This document shows positions 23,359 through 35,200 of a stretch of DNA of 64,000 nucleotides, piece after piece. Made by a program: the position numbers and the translations under genes. Position 1 is the first letter of the stretch, and the number at the start of each line of letters is the position of its first letter. The notes beneath the pieces are model-generated. The model was not told where the DNA came from. It was given only the letters and a program-made list of their open reading frames with translations, and made no database searches. Origin of the DNA: Eutreptiella sp. 'Long Island Sound 2002'. Lineage: Eukaryota > Euglenozoa > Euglenophyceae > Eutreptiales > Eutreptiaceae. The DNA lies in NCBI GenBank assembly GCA_964036045.1, contig OZ038380.1, forward strand, positions 63,906,591-63,970,590. The letters run 5' to 3'.

Positions 23359-26300
23359 TGACGTGTTCCCGTGGGGGGCCTGGCCACAGGACGCTGCAGT
23401 GACACGCACAAGCAAGCAGGCAGGCAAAGCACTGCGCTCACAGGGGCATCAATTGCGCTCGTGTCATGAGACAAAGCGTTTCATGATCCTTGCCACTCTG
23501 AAACAAGGGAACAAAAGTATGTACAGCAACACATCAGGATATGTACACATGGGGTTAGGACTGGACTGGGGTAAGGGCATCACAGGACAATAGACACTCA
23601 GTCCCAACTCGTATCCCAATCCCAGGTCCGACCCTCTCAGTGGCTGGTGGGGGCGGGGGCTCAAACACAATCCATGCCCTGCTCAGTCCGGACCCTGAAA
23701 CCCTGCCAATAGGGGGGGGTGTACCGCCCAGCCACAGGCGAGTTCCTCGGAACCAAGGGGCTCCAAGGCCAACCGACGGTGGCTCCCCATGCTCCCTCAA
23801 CGGCAGGTCCCAACTCCCCTCTGAGCCAGAGATATGGCCCCGCCATTATCCCTCAGCAGTTGGTAGCTGAAAATGGGCTGTTTCAGCCCAAACTGATATT
23901 AGCTCAAAAATCTCCAAAATTGACCCCTCGTCCGGACCCGCCAGAGGTAGGGACGAGGCAACTGACCCTATGCCCTTAGAGTACAAGCTCCCTGGAGCCC
24001 TCACCCAACCTGGTTCCCTCTGAGGTCCCAGCATCAGGGCACCACGGGTTCGTCAAGTGGGGTCATGATGCCAAAATCACCAAAATTGGCATCATTCTCA
24101 CGCGTGGCTCGCCCGGCCAGGGCAAGGCCAATAGCCCACAGGGTAGGAGGCAGGACCTGAGACGTATATCTGAGTGTACAACGTGAAATTAGGTCCGGGC
24201 TCTCTGTGGTCATAGAGATATGGGCCCGCCAATTGACCACACGGGGGGGGTGAAATTGGGGTCCCAAAAGGGGGTCATTTTGGCTGCTCGAAATGAGCCA
24301 AAATTCGGGGGTGCTCCCAATAGTATATCTCCACGCTGGCTTGGAGATCGGATTCACCATTCCATACGCCATTTACCCGGAGTCCAACGGTGACTTCCAT
24401 GCCCTTGGCTCCGAAAGATCTCAATGCCACTCGGCGTGGTGATAATCCCAATTGGGTCCACAAATGCCAAAATGGCAAAATTGTCCACACTCACTTTGGG
24501 CTAGCGCCTTAATGAAGGTTGCTCCGCTTCGCCCACGTGGTGTGTGCGCCATGGGGACCAATATACATAACACCCATGTTATATATGGTCCATTGGTCCA
24601 TTCGTCCGGCGTGCACGGGTGGGCTGAACATAGTGCACGGCGGGCAGAAAATGTGGAAAATTGTTCAAAATGGCCGAAAATGCGCACACTCATGGTTCGG
24701 GCAAATGAGGCACATGCCCGACTTGGACCGGAGTGTGCCATAGGATTGGTATCAAGTCATATGCGTCCAACATATCTTTTGGGCGTCGCCCAACTCTTCC
24801 GGTTTTGGGAATGGCAGGGTCGCCAAGTGAGCCCATGATTTTGGATAGTCCCAAATCGCCAACATGGCGGCCACGGTATGCCAAGCCCAAGATGAGTTAT
24901 TCGCCGGGTCCAAGATATGTTGGGCACCGAAGTATGTACCCCCATGACATACTTGAGTCATGATGTCAATTGAGCGCAACGTTGAGATACACGGTCGCCA
25001 CTTGACATCATGACGGGCAAAAAACAGCAATATTGGCAAAAAAACACCCAAAAGTGCCTTGAAAGGCGCACAAATATATTATAATATCTTCGGCTTGGAT
25101 TGAGTAATCGACCAATCCTTCTAAACACAATGACTTGACACCAATGACCTACGATTCCACATATGTGCTCCACTTGGGGCGCTTTGAAAGGTCACCAGCG
25201 CTACTTCCCAAGTGGGCACATGAAAATATGGAAAATTGCAAAACACACACCTTGCTCCCAACACATCGCTTTGGGATTGTCACACAAGCTTCCCTCCACG
25301 AAGGTTAGGCTTGCAATTGATCGTGGGGAGTATAAGGAAGGGCCGCGTGAAATATGAGGTCCATTGGTGGGTGTATCGCTCTTAGCCGAAGCCGCCAAAT
25401 GGGCACGCAATACAACACATGGCACATACCACATATTGCCCAAAAAGGTAGCTCCCCCCACGATATGTCATGCCCCTCCAAGGGCATAACTTTGTGTCAA
25501 TCGCTCATAGGAACTCAAGGAAAGTTCCTATGCAACACCAACACTCGCGCGCTACACTCGAAAGTTATCTTAACGCACTCAATATCATGGCCAAAGAGTT
25601 ATAACGCAAACTCTACCCTCTTGACCATGATCCATTATGCTAGCGCGCACGTGTGGAGACGCAAGGCGTATAATGCTTTCTAAATTACGTCGGGAGTATT
25701 GTGAATACATCCCACGTTTTCTCAATGTCATTCCTCGCAAGCGGCACGAGATATGACCCTCACAAGTGGCCTCACGAATCAACGTTGTATTGCCCATATC
25801 TCCAAGACAAATGGAGGGCAAGACAAAAGGAAAGTTGATTCGTGCATAGGGAAGCACGTAGGTCCACTCGAAAGAGGTCAAATCAAGTGCGGGGATGTCG
25901 AAGTCGAAAATCCGATTTCGACATCCTGAAAAATTCGGATTAAGGTTGCGAGTGTAGAATGTGAAAATTGCGGATGCATCAATGCAATTCCTGAAGACTT
26001 TAGAGGCTTCGTCACGGATTGCGCTGAAATATCTGTATATAACAGTTAAACTGGCGGTTACGCTAAAGTCGCGAACTAACCGCCAGCTGTCAAAACAGTG
26101 AATATCAGAACGGAAGCGTAAAAATTGACGGAAACAATATGAAAATAAAACCCTGTTGATTCCTGATATTCTGATATATAAATCTCCGCTGGCGACGCAT
26201 CGGTTGCCGATGCGGGGCTTTACGGCACGGAACACGCTCCCGCCGGGCTCGCACCGGGCGTCAACGGGCGTCTTCCCTTCCGTACATGGGGTTAGTGGAC

Positions 26301-26393
26301 CGGAGAGCGGTCTTCCCTTCCGTACATGGCCATAGTGGACCGGAGACCGGTTGTATGCCCTACCCTAGCCATGGGGTTCTGGGTACCGCTTCA
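23359..26393 (-). repeat. 3' LTR of element C
   Basis: This is a 3035-bp direct repeat of 42025-45057, TG...CA at its ends. By eye the two copies differ by scattered substitutions and small indels. It contains the promoter-leader module shared with A-family LTRs (about 25400-26200), a TATA-type box at 26175-26180 and two tandem 40-bp units at 26270-26349. Confidence 0.93.
25585..26235 (-). CDS. LTR open frame, element C 3' LTR copy (hypothetical)
   Basis: This 216-codon frame differs from 44249-44899 at only a few residues and is related over most of its length to the frame in A-family LTRs. Open in both C LTRs. No domain is recognised. Confidence 0.3.
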   Translation of the reverse strand: MFRAVKPRIGNRCVASGDLYIRISGINRVLFSYCFRQFLRFRSDIHCFDSWRLVRDFSVTASLTVIYRYFSAIRDEASKVFRNCIDASAIFTFYTRNLNPNFSGCRNRIFDFDIPALDLTSFEWTYVLPYARINFPFVLPSICLGDMGNTTLIREATCEGHISCRLRGMTLRKRGMYSQYSRRNLESIIRLASPHVRASIMDHGQEGRVCVITLWP

Positions 26394-26406
26394 CCCCCCT
26401 CCTTAG
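26394..26406 (-). promoter_or_regulatory. Polypurine tract of element C
   Basis: On the minus strand a purine run (AAGGAGGGGGG) abuts the TG start of the 3' LTR, in the position where plus-strand priming occurs. Confidence 0.75.
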
Positions 26407-27689
26407 AGGAAACCCTGGGGGGGGGGGCGATAACACCCACGCATGGCAGCGGGTACACAGGACCATTTCCTGAAGGGGGGGGGCGGTGTCACATCCTCAC
26501 TTCAGGCTGATTCGCAGGTTAGGCTGCCCAAATCCCACAGTAAGACAGGTACGGTGCTGTAGCTGTTAGTAACTGCAAGTATAGTATCAAGTATCAAGTC
26601 CCGGGTCCTGGTGGCGATTGTTCGGCATCCAAAGGACCCGTTAACCCATACCAGGCGCACCGGGTGCCGGCTGCTACCGTCACTACCACAGTGGCAGTGG
26701 CATACACGGCCAACATAGGCGTCACATGACGACCGAGGTGGTCCCACAGGTCGAGAGCGACCACAAAGATCCATCAGGCTACCCCAAGCTTCCAAAGGCC
26801 CGCCGGCTGGGGGAGAGTCCCCACGGGTCCTTCCTCGGGCGCACCATGTCCATATCCACGACGCGAGTCCAGAGTGGTACAGCCGAACGAGCTCCTCCTT
26901 AAGGGATCGGGCATCAAGGCCGTCTTTTCCCTTGCCCTATTACCACGAAGGCCATACATGAGGGAGTCCTCATGCAACGTGGGCGGAGGCGTCGACTCCT
27001 CAAACCACCAGTTTCCCAGGCAAACCTTCCCCATCCGACTGCAAGTGCGTCTGCGAGTCGGCAGGCTCGCACTGGGACTGACAGTGGCGGACCGCTGGGA
27101 GTGTAGTCAGGCAACTGGGCTTCCCGCCTGGCGCCATCAGGATCTCCACATCACAGCGAATAGGGCACACGGTATCACGGGCACTCAAACAGAAGAATCT
27201 GTACTTAGGTACTTGGACCCTATGTAAGAACATGTAAACGCCGACTCAGGGTGCCTTCGTAGTCGATTCGCATCCCGTCGGGGGGAAAAACAGTCCCTAC
27301 TTCAGTGATGGGCTGACATACAGATGCACATATCCTGGGGAACAGAAAGACAAGCAATAAGCGGGGTAATAGGCGTGTAAACACACTCTTTTTCATAACT
27401 CGCCACGACGCCTCACGTCGCGCCCTGCCGCCTTTTTCTTCTTATTCTTCATGCACCTCCCTCACCACCCTCGTGCCCATCACTCCCCTTGCCCTGCAGC
27501 TCAGGCGGCGGCCCTTCGGGGAACGCGGTTAACCCTTAGCAATGGACACCAACACGCTCCACGACGCCACGCACAAGAACAAGGCCGAGAACATCAAGAA
27601 CGAAGGGTAGCACGTAAGGCACAGCAGCGAACATGGTCTTGCTGCACGCGAGTGTGTTGGGTCGTGTATAATTTTATTTTATTTTCAAA
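26407..27689 (-). other. Non-coding 3' region of element C
   Basis: No domain or homologous ORF was recognised here. It contains two G runs of about 11 on the + strand (26419-26429 and 26476-26486), short open frames of up to 117 codons without family resemblance, and an A17 run at about 27692-27708 at its edge. It could include a further unrecognised insertion; I see no second target duplication to prove that. Confidence 0.4.
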
Positions 27690-29490
27690 AGCAAAAAAAA
27701 AAAAAAAAAGAGTTTTCAAAGGCACGGAAAAACGGCAGCGCCAGCAGCGCAGACAACCGCACAGCACAGCCAACCAGCACAGCACCGCAGGACAGCAGGG
27801 CACCGCAGGACACGGCACAGGGCGCAGGACACCACAGGACGAGGCACAGCACAGCAAGACACCGGGACACACCAGAGCAGCACCACCACACCGCAGAACG
27901 CCCAGGGAGACACCACAACGCACAGGGACACGCCACAGCACGAGGCACCAACAACAGCGCAGACCACACTGGCGCCGCACGACAGGCCGCAGGAGGGCAA
28001 AGCAAACACAAACAGCACCGCAAAACGACAGCAGAGCACGACAGCACAGCACCACACGACAGCACAGCGCCACAGCACACGACACAGGGAAGCAGGGCAC
28101 CACAGCCAGCACAACAAGGCACCGCAGCGCACAGAGCGGAGAAGACAGGGAACGCACAGCGCGAGGAAAAGAACACCACAGCACGCAGACACCACCACCG
28201 GGCCAAAAACAGCACAGCCAACCAACAGGACAACACAGCACAGCACGACAGCCCACAGGAGGGCAAAGCAAGCCCCAACAGCAGCGCAACACGACAGCAG
28301 AGCACAACAGCAGAGCACCACGCGACAGCACAGCACCACAGAACACGACACAGGAAAGCAGGGCACCACAGCAAACCACACCAACCACAGGGAAGCAGAC
28401 CACGCGACCAGACAGGGACACCGACACCGAAACACGCCAGCAGCAGACAACCACGGGCCACCAGACCCAGCACCGCACCACGGCACACCACAGGAAACAG
28501 CACGACACACAGCAGCGCACCACAGCACCAGGCGCCAGCAACAGCACGCACCACACGAACAGCACAACGCGAGCGCACCAGCACAGCGAAGCACAGCAAC
28601 GCACAGAACGGAGAGCACAGGGACACAGCACAGCACCCCGAGACACACACAGCACAAGGCAGAGCCGCGAACAACAGCACGCACCACCGTGCCACGACAA
28701 AACACACACAGCACAGAGCACACAGCGCGGGGGAACACCGCAAAACACAGCGCCGCAGAGGACAGGGCCCCAGGGCGACGGGCAGCGCCAGAGGGCACGG
28801 CGCAACAAGCACCGGCACCAAACGAGCGCAACACAGCACACAACAGCACAACACCGGGCGACACAACGCGCAGCAGCGCGGCACAGCACCGCACCCAGGG
28901 ACGCACAGCACAACACGGCACACGGCACCGAGCGGCAGGAACGAAAACCGCGAGACACAAAGGGGGGGGGGGGGGGGGCAGCAACCACGCGGGAGCAGCC
29001 AACAACCAGGCGGAAAGCACGAAAGAGGGACAAGCGCACGGAGAGCCGAGAAGCGGAAGGGCAACAAAACAAACAACGCAAGCGCCGAGGCCCAGGGCAC
29101 ACGGGGCCGGAAACCAGAGAAAGCCGGAGACAACGGGGGCGCACGGAGGAAGAAGAAGAAGAAAAAAAAACGCCAAGGCCAAAAGCAGGAGCGACGAAAA
29201 CCGCGAGACACAAAGGGGGGGGGGGGGGCGGGGGAGCAACCACCAAAGAGCAGCCAACGGCCAAGTGGAAGACACAAACGAGGCGCGAGCCAGGCAGCGG
29301 GAGGCCGAGAAAAACAACCAACGGGGAACAGCAACAGCAGCGAAAGAGAGAGGGGCAACCCCAGCCCGGAGGGGGCCAAGCAAAGCAGAAAGACAAAGCG
29401 GCCAAAGGAAAAGGTGAGGCGCACCAGAACGCGCCCGGGAGGCCGGCCCGCCCGACCCGGCCAAGCAAAACACGCACACCACCGCCGCCG

Positions 29491-30720
29491 GCGGACCCCA
29501 GCCAGGAGTGGCGGGGACCGCCCACCGCCAGCGGCAGCAAAACCCAGCCAGGAGTGGCGGGGAGTAGCACACAGGAACCTCCGCCAGGAGTGGCGAGGGA
29601 CCCAAACAACGCACCACACACCACACACCACCGCCGCCAACGGACCCCAGCCAGGAATGGCGGGACCGCCCACCACCACCGGCAGCGAAACCCGGCCAGG
29701 AGTGGCGGGGAGTAGCACACAGGGACCTCCGCCAGGAGTGGCGAGGGACCAACCACACCACACACCAACCACAACCCCAACAACACACCACCGCAACACA
29801 CCACACACCGACGCCGCCAGCGGACCCCAGCCAGGAGTGGCGGGGACCGCCCACCACCAGCGGCAGCGAAACCCAGCCAGGAGTGGCGGGGAGTAGCACA
29901 CAGGAACCTCCGCCAGGAGTGGCGAGGGACCAACCACACCACACACCAGCCACAACCCCACCAACACACCACCGCCACACACCACACACCACACACCACA
30001 CACCACCGCCGCAAGCGGACCCCAGCCAGGAGTGGCGGGGACCGCCCACCACCACCGGCAGCGAAACCCAGCCAGGAGTGGCGGGGAGTAGCACACAGGG
30101 ACCTCCGCCAGGAGTGGCGAGGGACCAACCACACCACACACCAGCCACAACCCCACCAACACACCACCGCCACACACCACACACCACACAGCAACGCCGC
30201 CAACGGACCCCAGCCAGGAGTGGCGGGGACCGCCCACCACCACCGGCAGCGAAACCCAGCCAGGAGTGGCGGGGAGTAGCACACAGGAACCTCCGCCAGG
30301 AGTGGCGAGGGACCAACCACACCACACACCAGCCACAACCCCACCAACACACCACCGCCACACACCACACACCACACAGCAACGCCGCCAACGGACCCCA
30401 GCCACGAGTGGCGGGGACCGCCCACCACCACCGGCAGCGAAACTGAGCCAGGAGTGGCGGGGAGTAGCACACAGGAACCGCCGCCAGGAGTGGCGAGGGA
30501 CCAACCACACCACACACCAGCCACAACCCCACCAACACACCACCGCCACACACCACACACCACCGCCGCCGGCAGACCCCAGCCAGGAGTGGCGGGGACC
30601 GCCCACCACCACCGGCAGCGAAACCCAGCCAGGGGTGGAGGGGAGTAGGACACAGGAACCTCCGCCAGGAGTGGCGAGGGACCAACCACACCACACACCA
30701 GCCACAGAGCAAGCGCCAGC
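29491..30720. repeat. Minisatellite, seven units of about 150-195 bp
   Basis: Units begin with CGGACCCCAGCCAGG (or a close variant) at about 29492, 29641, 29821, 30016, 30204, 30392 and 30573. Each unit has three copies of the inner word CCAGGAGTGGCG followed by an A/C-only spacer rich in CACACCACA. Unit length varies mainly in the spacer. It lies inside the T-poor tract. Confidence 0.88.
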
Positions 30721-30754
30721 CGAGGGAAGGCAAAGGGAGGAACAGCCAGGCTGG

Positions 30755-30786
30755 CCCCCCCCCCCCCAAAAAAAAGGGGGGGGGGG
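30755..30786. repeat. C13-A8-G11 homopolymer block (potential hairpin)
   Basis: Thirteen C, eight A and eleven G follow one another, so the C and G runs could pair around an A loop. The G run could also take part in a quadruplex. Assembly or sequencing error in homopolymers is possible. Confidence 0.7.
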
Positions 30787-31345
30787 TGGGGCAGGCGAAA
30801 ACAGCCCACAGCCACCAAACGCCCGCCAACAACACAGAAGGGGGCCAAACCCCCCACCGAGAGGGCACCGAAGACAGGACCCCCAAACAAGCACAGGGGG
30901 GACCACCCAGCCAAAACCGGCAACATCAAGCCAGGAACAGCCGCCCACCGGGAAAAGGGGCACCGAAACAAGCAGACAAAAAAAAAAAAAAGCCAGCAGC
31001 CCAGCCCGAAAGAAAGGAGACGGGGGGAGAGACCACAAGGCCCAGGACCGGGACACCCAGCAACCGGAAAAAAAAAAAACAAAAAAGCGCAAAAAACACA
31101 ACCCGACAACCCAGCCAAGAAGGGCGGGGCACAGCCGAGACCCGGGCCCAGCACGCACGCCCACACCGCACACCGGAACCGGAAACGGCGGGGGGCAAGG
31201 GAAACGCGCAGGAAACCACAGAGGTCCCGAAAGCAGGCCGACACCAAAGCCCAACCACGAACACCACAAACAGCCGGCAAAAGAGGGACAACACCACAAA
31301 CCGAGCCCAAACACACCCACCCAAGACCCCAGCCACAACGGGCAG

Positions 31346-32288
31346 GGGTAAAGAAAACCCACGACCAACCGCAACCCAGACCCAACCACAAACGCAAGCC
31401 AACAGTAGGAAACCCAGTGCCCACAGCCCGTGCACTGAGGCAGCCCATGCCATCCAGGTGACCCGGCCAAACGAGATCCGGAGCCCGGGGGTAAGGCTGC
31501 ATCCTAAGGCCTGCGCTGCTTTGGGACTTGAGGCGGAGCGTGCGACACCCAAGCGCCTCGGAACCCTAGTACCAAAAACATGCATGCATGCCTTGGGAAC
31601 GGGATACGCCAGGAAGTCCGTTGAACCCCTAGGGTTCCGCCCAAAGGAGGGGACGTGCGCAAGCACGGGGGCCCACCCTCCCGGCGAGACAAGCACGTCA
31701 CGCTGGCGGCGATCAGCCCTTCCGGTGTAGCCCGGGGCCGCTTTGTTGGGGGCCAACAGTCAGGTCTAGCAGGATGTAAGCCGCCTCCCCTCTTCACGCG
31801 CGGAGCCTCTTCCTGTTCGTCACAGGGGCGACGCCAGGGGGAACCATGGGGCGCCTCTCCACGACCGAGTGCACCTGGCTACCTACCTACCTGGACAGGA
31901 AAACGCCTGAGTTCAGGCCATATATAGTCGCGACACACGTAGACTGGTCTGGATCCCACAAGTGCCATGGGACCAGACCACACACTCAAAAATCGCAATG
32001 CCGATGACAGCGGCATCCGTTGCGCAACGTCGTATGGGCTTCAAGGCCCCAAGAGCTCAGAGAATATGAAGGTCAGTCGCCCTACCTGGTTTCCCAAGGA
32101 TTCAGCAGGGGGGGAGTGACTAATAGAAGTGAAAAAGAGGGGCCATCCTCCTCTGGATTCAGCAGGGGGGGGTATATGGCCACTCCGATGGCAGGTCACC
32201 GAAAGATGTAAGAGAGCAAGCAAGTGAGGGACGATCCGTCGACCACACAAGCGCTCAAACTGCATCAGGGGAGAGCTCAGGGCGCTGA
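31346..32288 (-). other. Spacer between the T-poor tract and pol of element C
   Basis: No coding sequence was recognised. An inverted repeat at 31945-31980 (TGGTCTGGATCCCA against TGGGACCAGACCA, one base unpaired) could form a hairpin. The word GGATTCAGCAGGGGGGG occurs twice (about 32098 and 32155), which gives a short direct repeat near the end of pol. Confidence 0.45.
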
Positions 32289-35200
32289 TCAGGCACCCCT
32301 GGCTGCAATCGCCCGGGTGAGTGCTGCCAAGTCCGAGACATGGATCTTGGTCTTGTGCCTGCGGATGTACTCCATGAAGGGAGTGTTAACCCGCGGCACG
32401 AACGAGGAGACGGGTTCCCAGGTGTCGTGGGACGGCCCATAGCCTCGCCAACGAACCTTGAACTCCAGGCCTCCGGGTGCCGAGGCGTTCGGACGCTGAG
32501 CAAGGATCTTCTCGACTGTATAGTCGTCCTGCTCAGCATAGTCCTTGTCCGAATCGGCCTCATGTGCGGCGTAGCTCAGAGACACATGCTGGCCACGGAG
32601 GTTGGGTTCCCGCACACGGAGTTGACTCTCGTGGCGCTCCCGGAACTGTCCGTGACCCACCTTGATGCGGTAGGTGTCCTCACCAATCCTGCGGACCACC
32701 TCTCCGGGTGTGAACCAGGTTTTGGTGCGGTGGGTGCCCATAGAGCGGGTCTGATCACCCACACCGGGTCTCCCACCCTGAACTTCTGCGCTGTTGAGCT
32801 CGGGGCGGACTTCTGACGCTCAGCATGCTCCTTCTCGAGCTGCTGGCGGATGTCACGCGCCGTTGCCTCTTGCCGCGCGAAGAATTCCTTGGCGTCCATG
32901 GCCATGCCATCACCAGACAAGGGAAGTCCCCGACCCAGGGGGTCCCTGCCAAACAGAATCTGGTGAGGGGACAAACCACCCGGGGTGGGGGTGTCATGAT
33001 GGGCCTTCAGAGCAGGCCACATCTCCTCAAACCAGTTCCGACCTGGATTGGTGATGTGAATCTTGGGCAGCCTCTCGAACAGCTGCCGTCCAGCCACTTC
33101 AGCACGGCCGTTAGACTGGCTGAGATAGGTGACGCTCTTGGCATGTCGTATTCCCATGAGGGAACACAGAGCCTTGAACCAGCCACCAGTAAAGTGGGGC
33201 CCTCAGTCACTTCAAATGGTGCGGGGGATGTCAAAGACGGTCAGCCAATGACGGATCATCATGACTGCCACTTCCTTGGCAAGCAACCCCTTTTTGCGTG
33301 CCGGAACGGCTACTACGTAGCCACTGTGGCGATCCGCACAAAGAACCACACAGTCAAAGGTCTCCTTGCCAATGTGCACTTCGGGCATGGAGAAGACGTC
33401 CATGGCCACGCTCTCCATGGGCTGGTCAGGAACCGGGGTCCATTGGGCTTCCCCCTTGACGTTCCGGTTATCGGGATTGCAGGCCTGACAGACCGAGCAA
33501 CCCTTCCTGACCTTCTTGATGGCGGTGTAGAGACCGATATGGTCGATCTGGAACCGGCGCTGCATGTCAAGGGCTTGCTTCTTGACCCCTGGGTGCAGCA
33601 TGTGGTGGTGCCAATCTTCACACAGCTCGAGCACTCGGGACTCCGGTACTAGCAGCTTACCGTTTCGGTAGAGCTTGCCATCTTCCTCAGTCAGCCCCTT
33701 TGGCCACTTCTGCCCGTCGTCAGGGTCGGTCACAGCCCTATACTCGGCCGCAAAGGCCTCAGACTTGGCGTAGTTGTCGGTCCAGTCGTCCTGGAGGCAA
33801 GACTCAGGGAAGAGGTGCTTGTCGGACTCAGCTCCATCAGGGGCCAGTACTCTGAACGCTCTGCCCATCCTCGTTCCGAGGGGGGCATCCGCAGCCATGA
33901 CGACGAAGCATTTTACACCCTCCTCCTCCATCAGGCGTTCCATTTCAATGATCCTCTTGGCTTCAGCGGTCTCAGCCTCATCGCCATGGGCAGAGATATC
34001 CGTCATGCCCTTGCTGGCGGGATAGGCCCACCTGATGAGACAGTCCGCCACGGTGGTATCCTTCCCAGGAATGTACACAACCGTGAGGTCGAACTTGGCC
34101 AAGGTCTCATGCCATCTTGCCCGTCGGGAGGCGGGACCAGAGGGGGTGTCCACGTGCACCTTGTGCCACGACTGCAGACTCTGATGGTCGGTGCAGACGG
34201 TGACGGGATGGAGGGCTATGTACCCAGCCCATTTCCTGAGAGCCATGACGATGGCGTACGCCTCCTTTTCTCGGGGCGTCCACGTCCGTCTCTGGCCTTC
34301 CGCCAGGACTCGGCTCCAGAAGGCCACAGGCACGTGCCTCCCATCGTCAAGCACTTGCTCCAACACAGCGCCAACGGCGTAGTCAGAAGCGTAGGTGCGC
34401 AGGACGAACCCTCGGTCGGGATCCACGAGGTGCAGACCCACTGCGGATAGCAGCGCCTGCTTCATCCCCTGAAAGGCACGGTCGGAATCAGCATCCCAGA
34501 CCAGAACCTTCTTGGACCGCTTCTTGGTCTTCTCTGGGTTGCCCTTGAGCATGGTCGTCATGGGGGCTGCATACTCGGCATACATTTTGATATACCCTGA
34601 GTAGTAGTTGCAGAACCCCAGATACACCCGTAGCTCAGAGACCGTTTTGGGCTTTTCCCAGTGCTCGATCGCAGCCACCTTGCCAGGTATGGGCTTTCGC
34701 TGCCCGTTCCCGACTACGTGGCCAGCGAAAATCACCTCCCTTACCGCAATGGTGGCCTTGTCACTGCTGCCCGTGAGCTTGTGCCGAACCAGAAGGTCCA
34801 GCACTCGAGTGACGTCCCTCTCATGTGCCTCCAGGAGCTCCTCGTAGCTCATACTGGGGTCCCCGGACGCGATGATCACGTCGTCCACGAAGGGGTCCGC
34901 ACGGTCACGCACCAGCTCAAGCAGGTTCTCCAGCATCCGCTGAAAAGCCGCATTGCCTTTGGTAACGCCCATGGGCATCACCTTCCACTGGAGAGGTCTA
35001 AGTGGGGTGCTCATGGCTGTGCGGGCACGGGACTCCTCGGCGAGAGGCATCAGATGATAACCATGTTTCAGGTCAATCACCGTGAAGATCCTCCGCCGGT
35101 GTTGTTTTTGCAGCATGTCCTCAATGAGGGGCAGCGTATAGCTGTCGTGCTGCGTTTGGGCGTTCAGGCCGCGGTAGTCGACCACGAGCCGCCATTCACC

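Larger units (their letters stand above)
27690..31345. repeat. Tract almost free of T on the + strand (A-free in element C sense)
   Basis: Over about 3.65 kb the + strand is built almost wholly of A, C and G. In 27721-28960 only about two or three T are visible, and in the minisatellite there are about five per unit. Recurrent short words are CAGCACAG, CACCACA and GGCACAG. G homopolymers occur near 28964-28978 and 29215-29228. Since every stop codon contains A, the minus strand is open in all three frames for 1302, 1261 and 1056 codons. These frames encode low-complexity Trp/Gly/Cys/Leu/Val-rich strings, so I treat them as by-products of composition, not genes. Confidence 0.85.

Noticed and set aside
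23359-26393. Independent solo repeat
   Set aside because: The paired copy at 42025-45057, the CTAC duplication and the polypurine tract show it is an LTR of element C.
27451-29715. 754-codon + strand frame and the 1302-codon minus-strand frame as genes
   Set aside because: Both are low-complexity text from a strand lacking T (A on the other strand). No domain, no balanced amino-acid use, and all three minus frames are equally open.
29491-30720. CRISPR-like array
   Set aside because: Units are 150-195 bp, with inner repeats and repeated rather than unique spacers, in a eukaryotic retrotransposon. This is a minisatellite.
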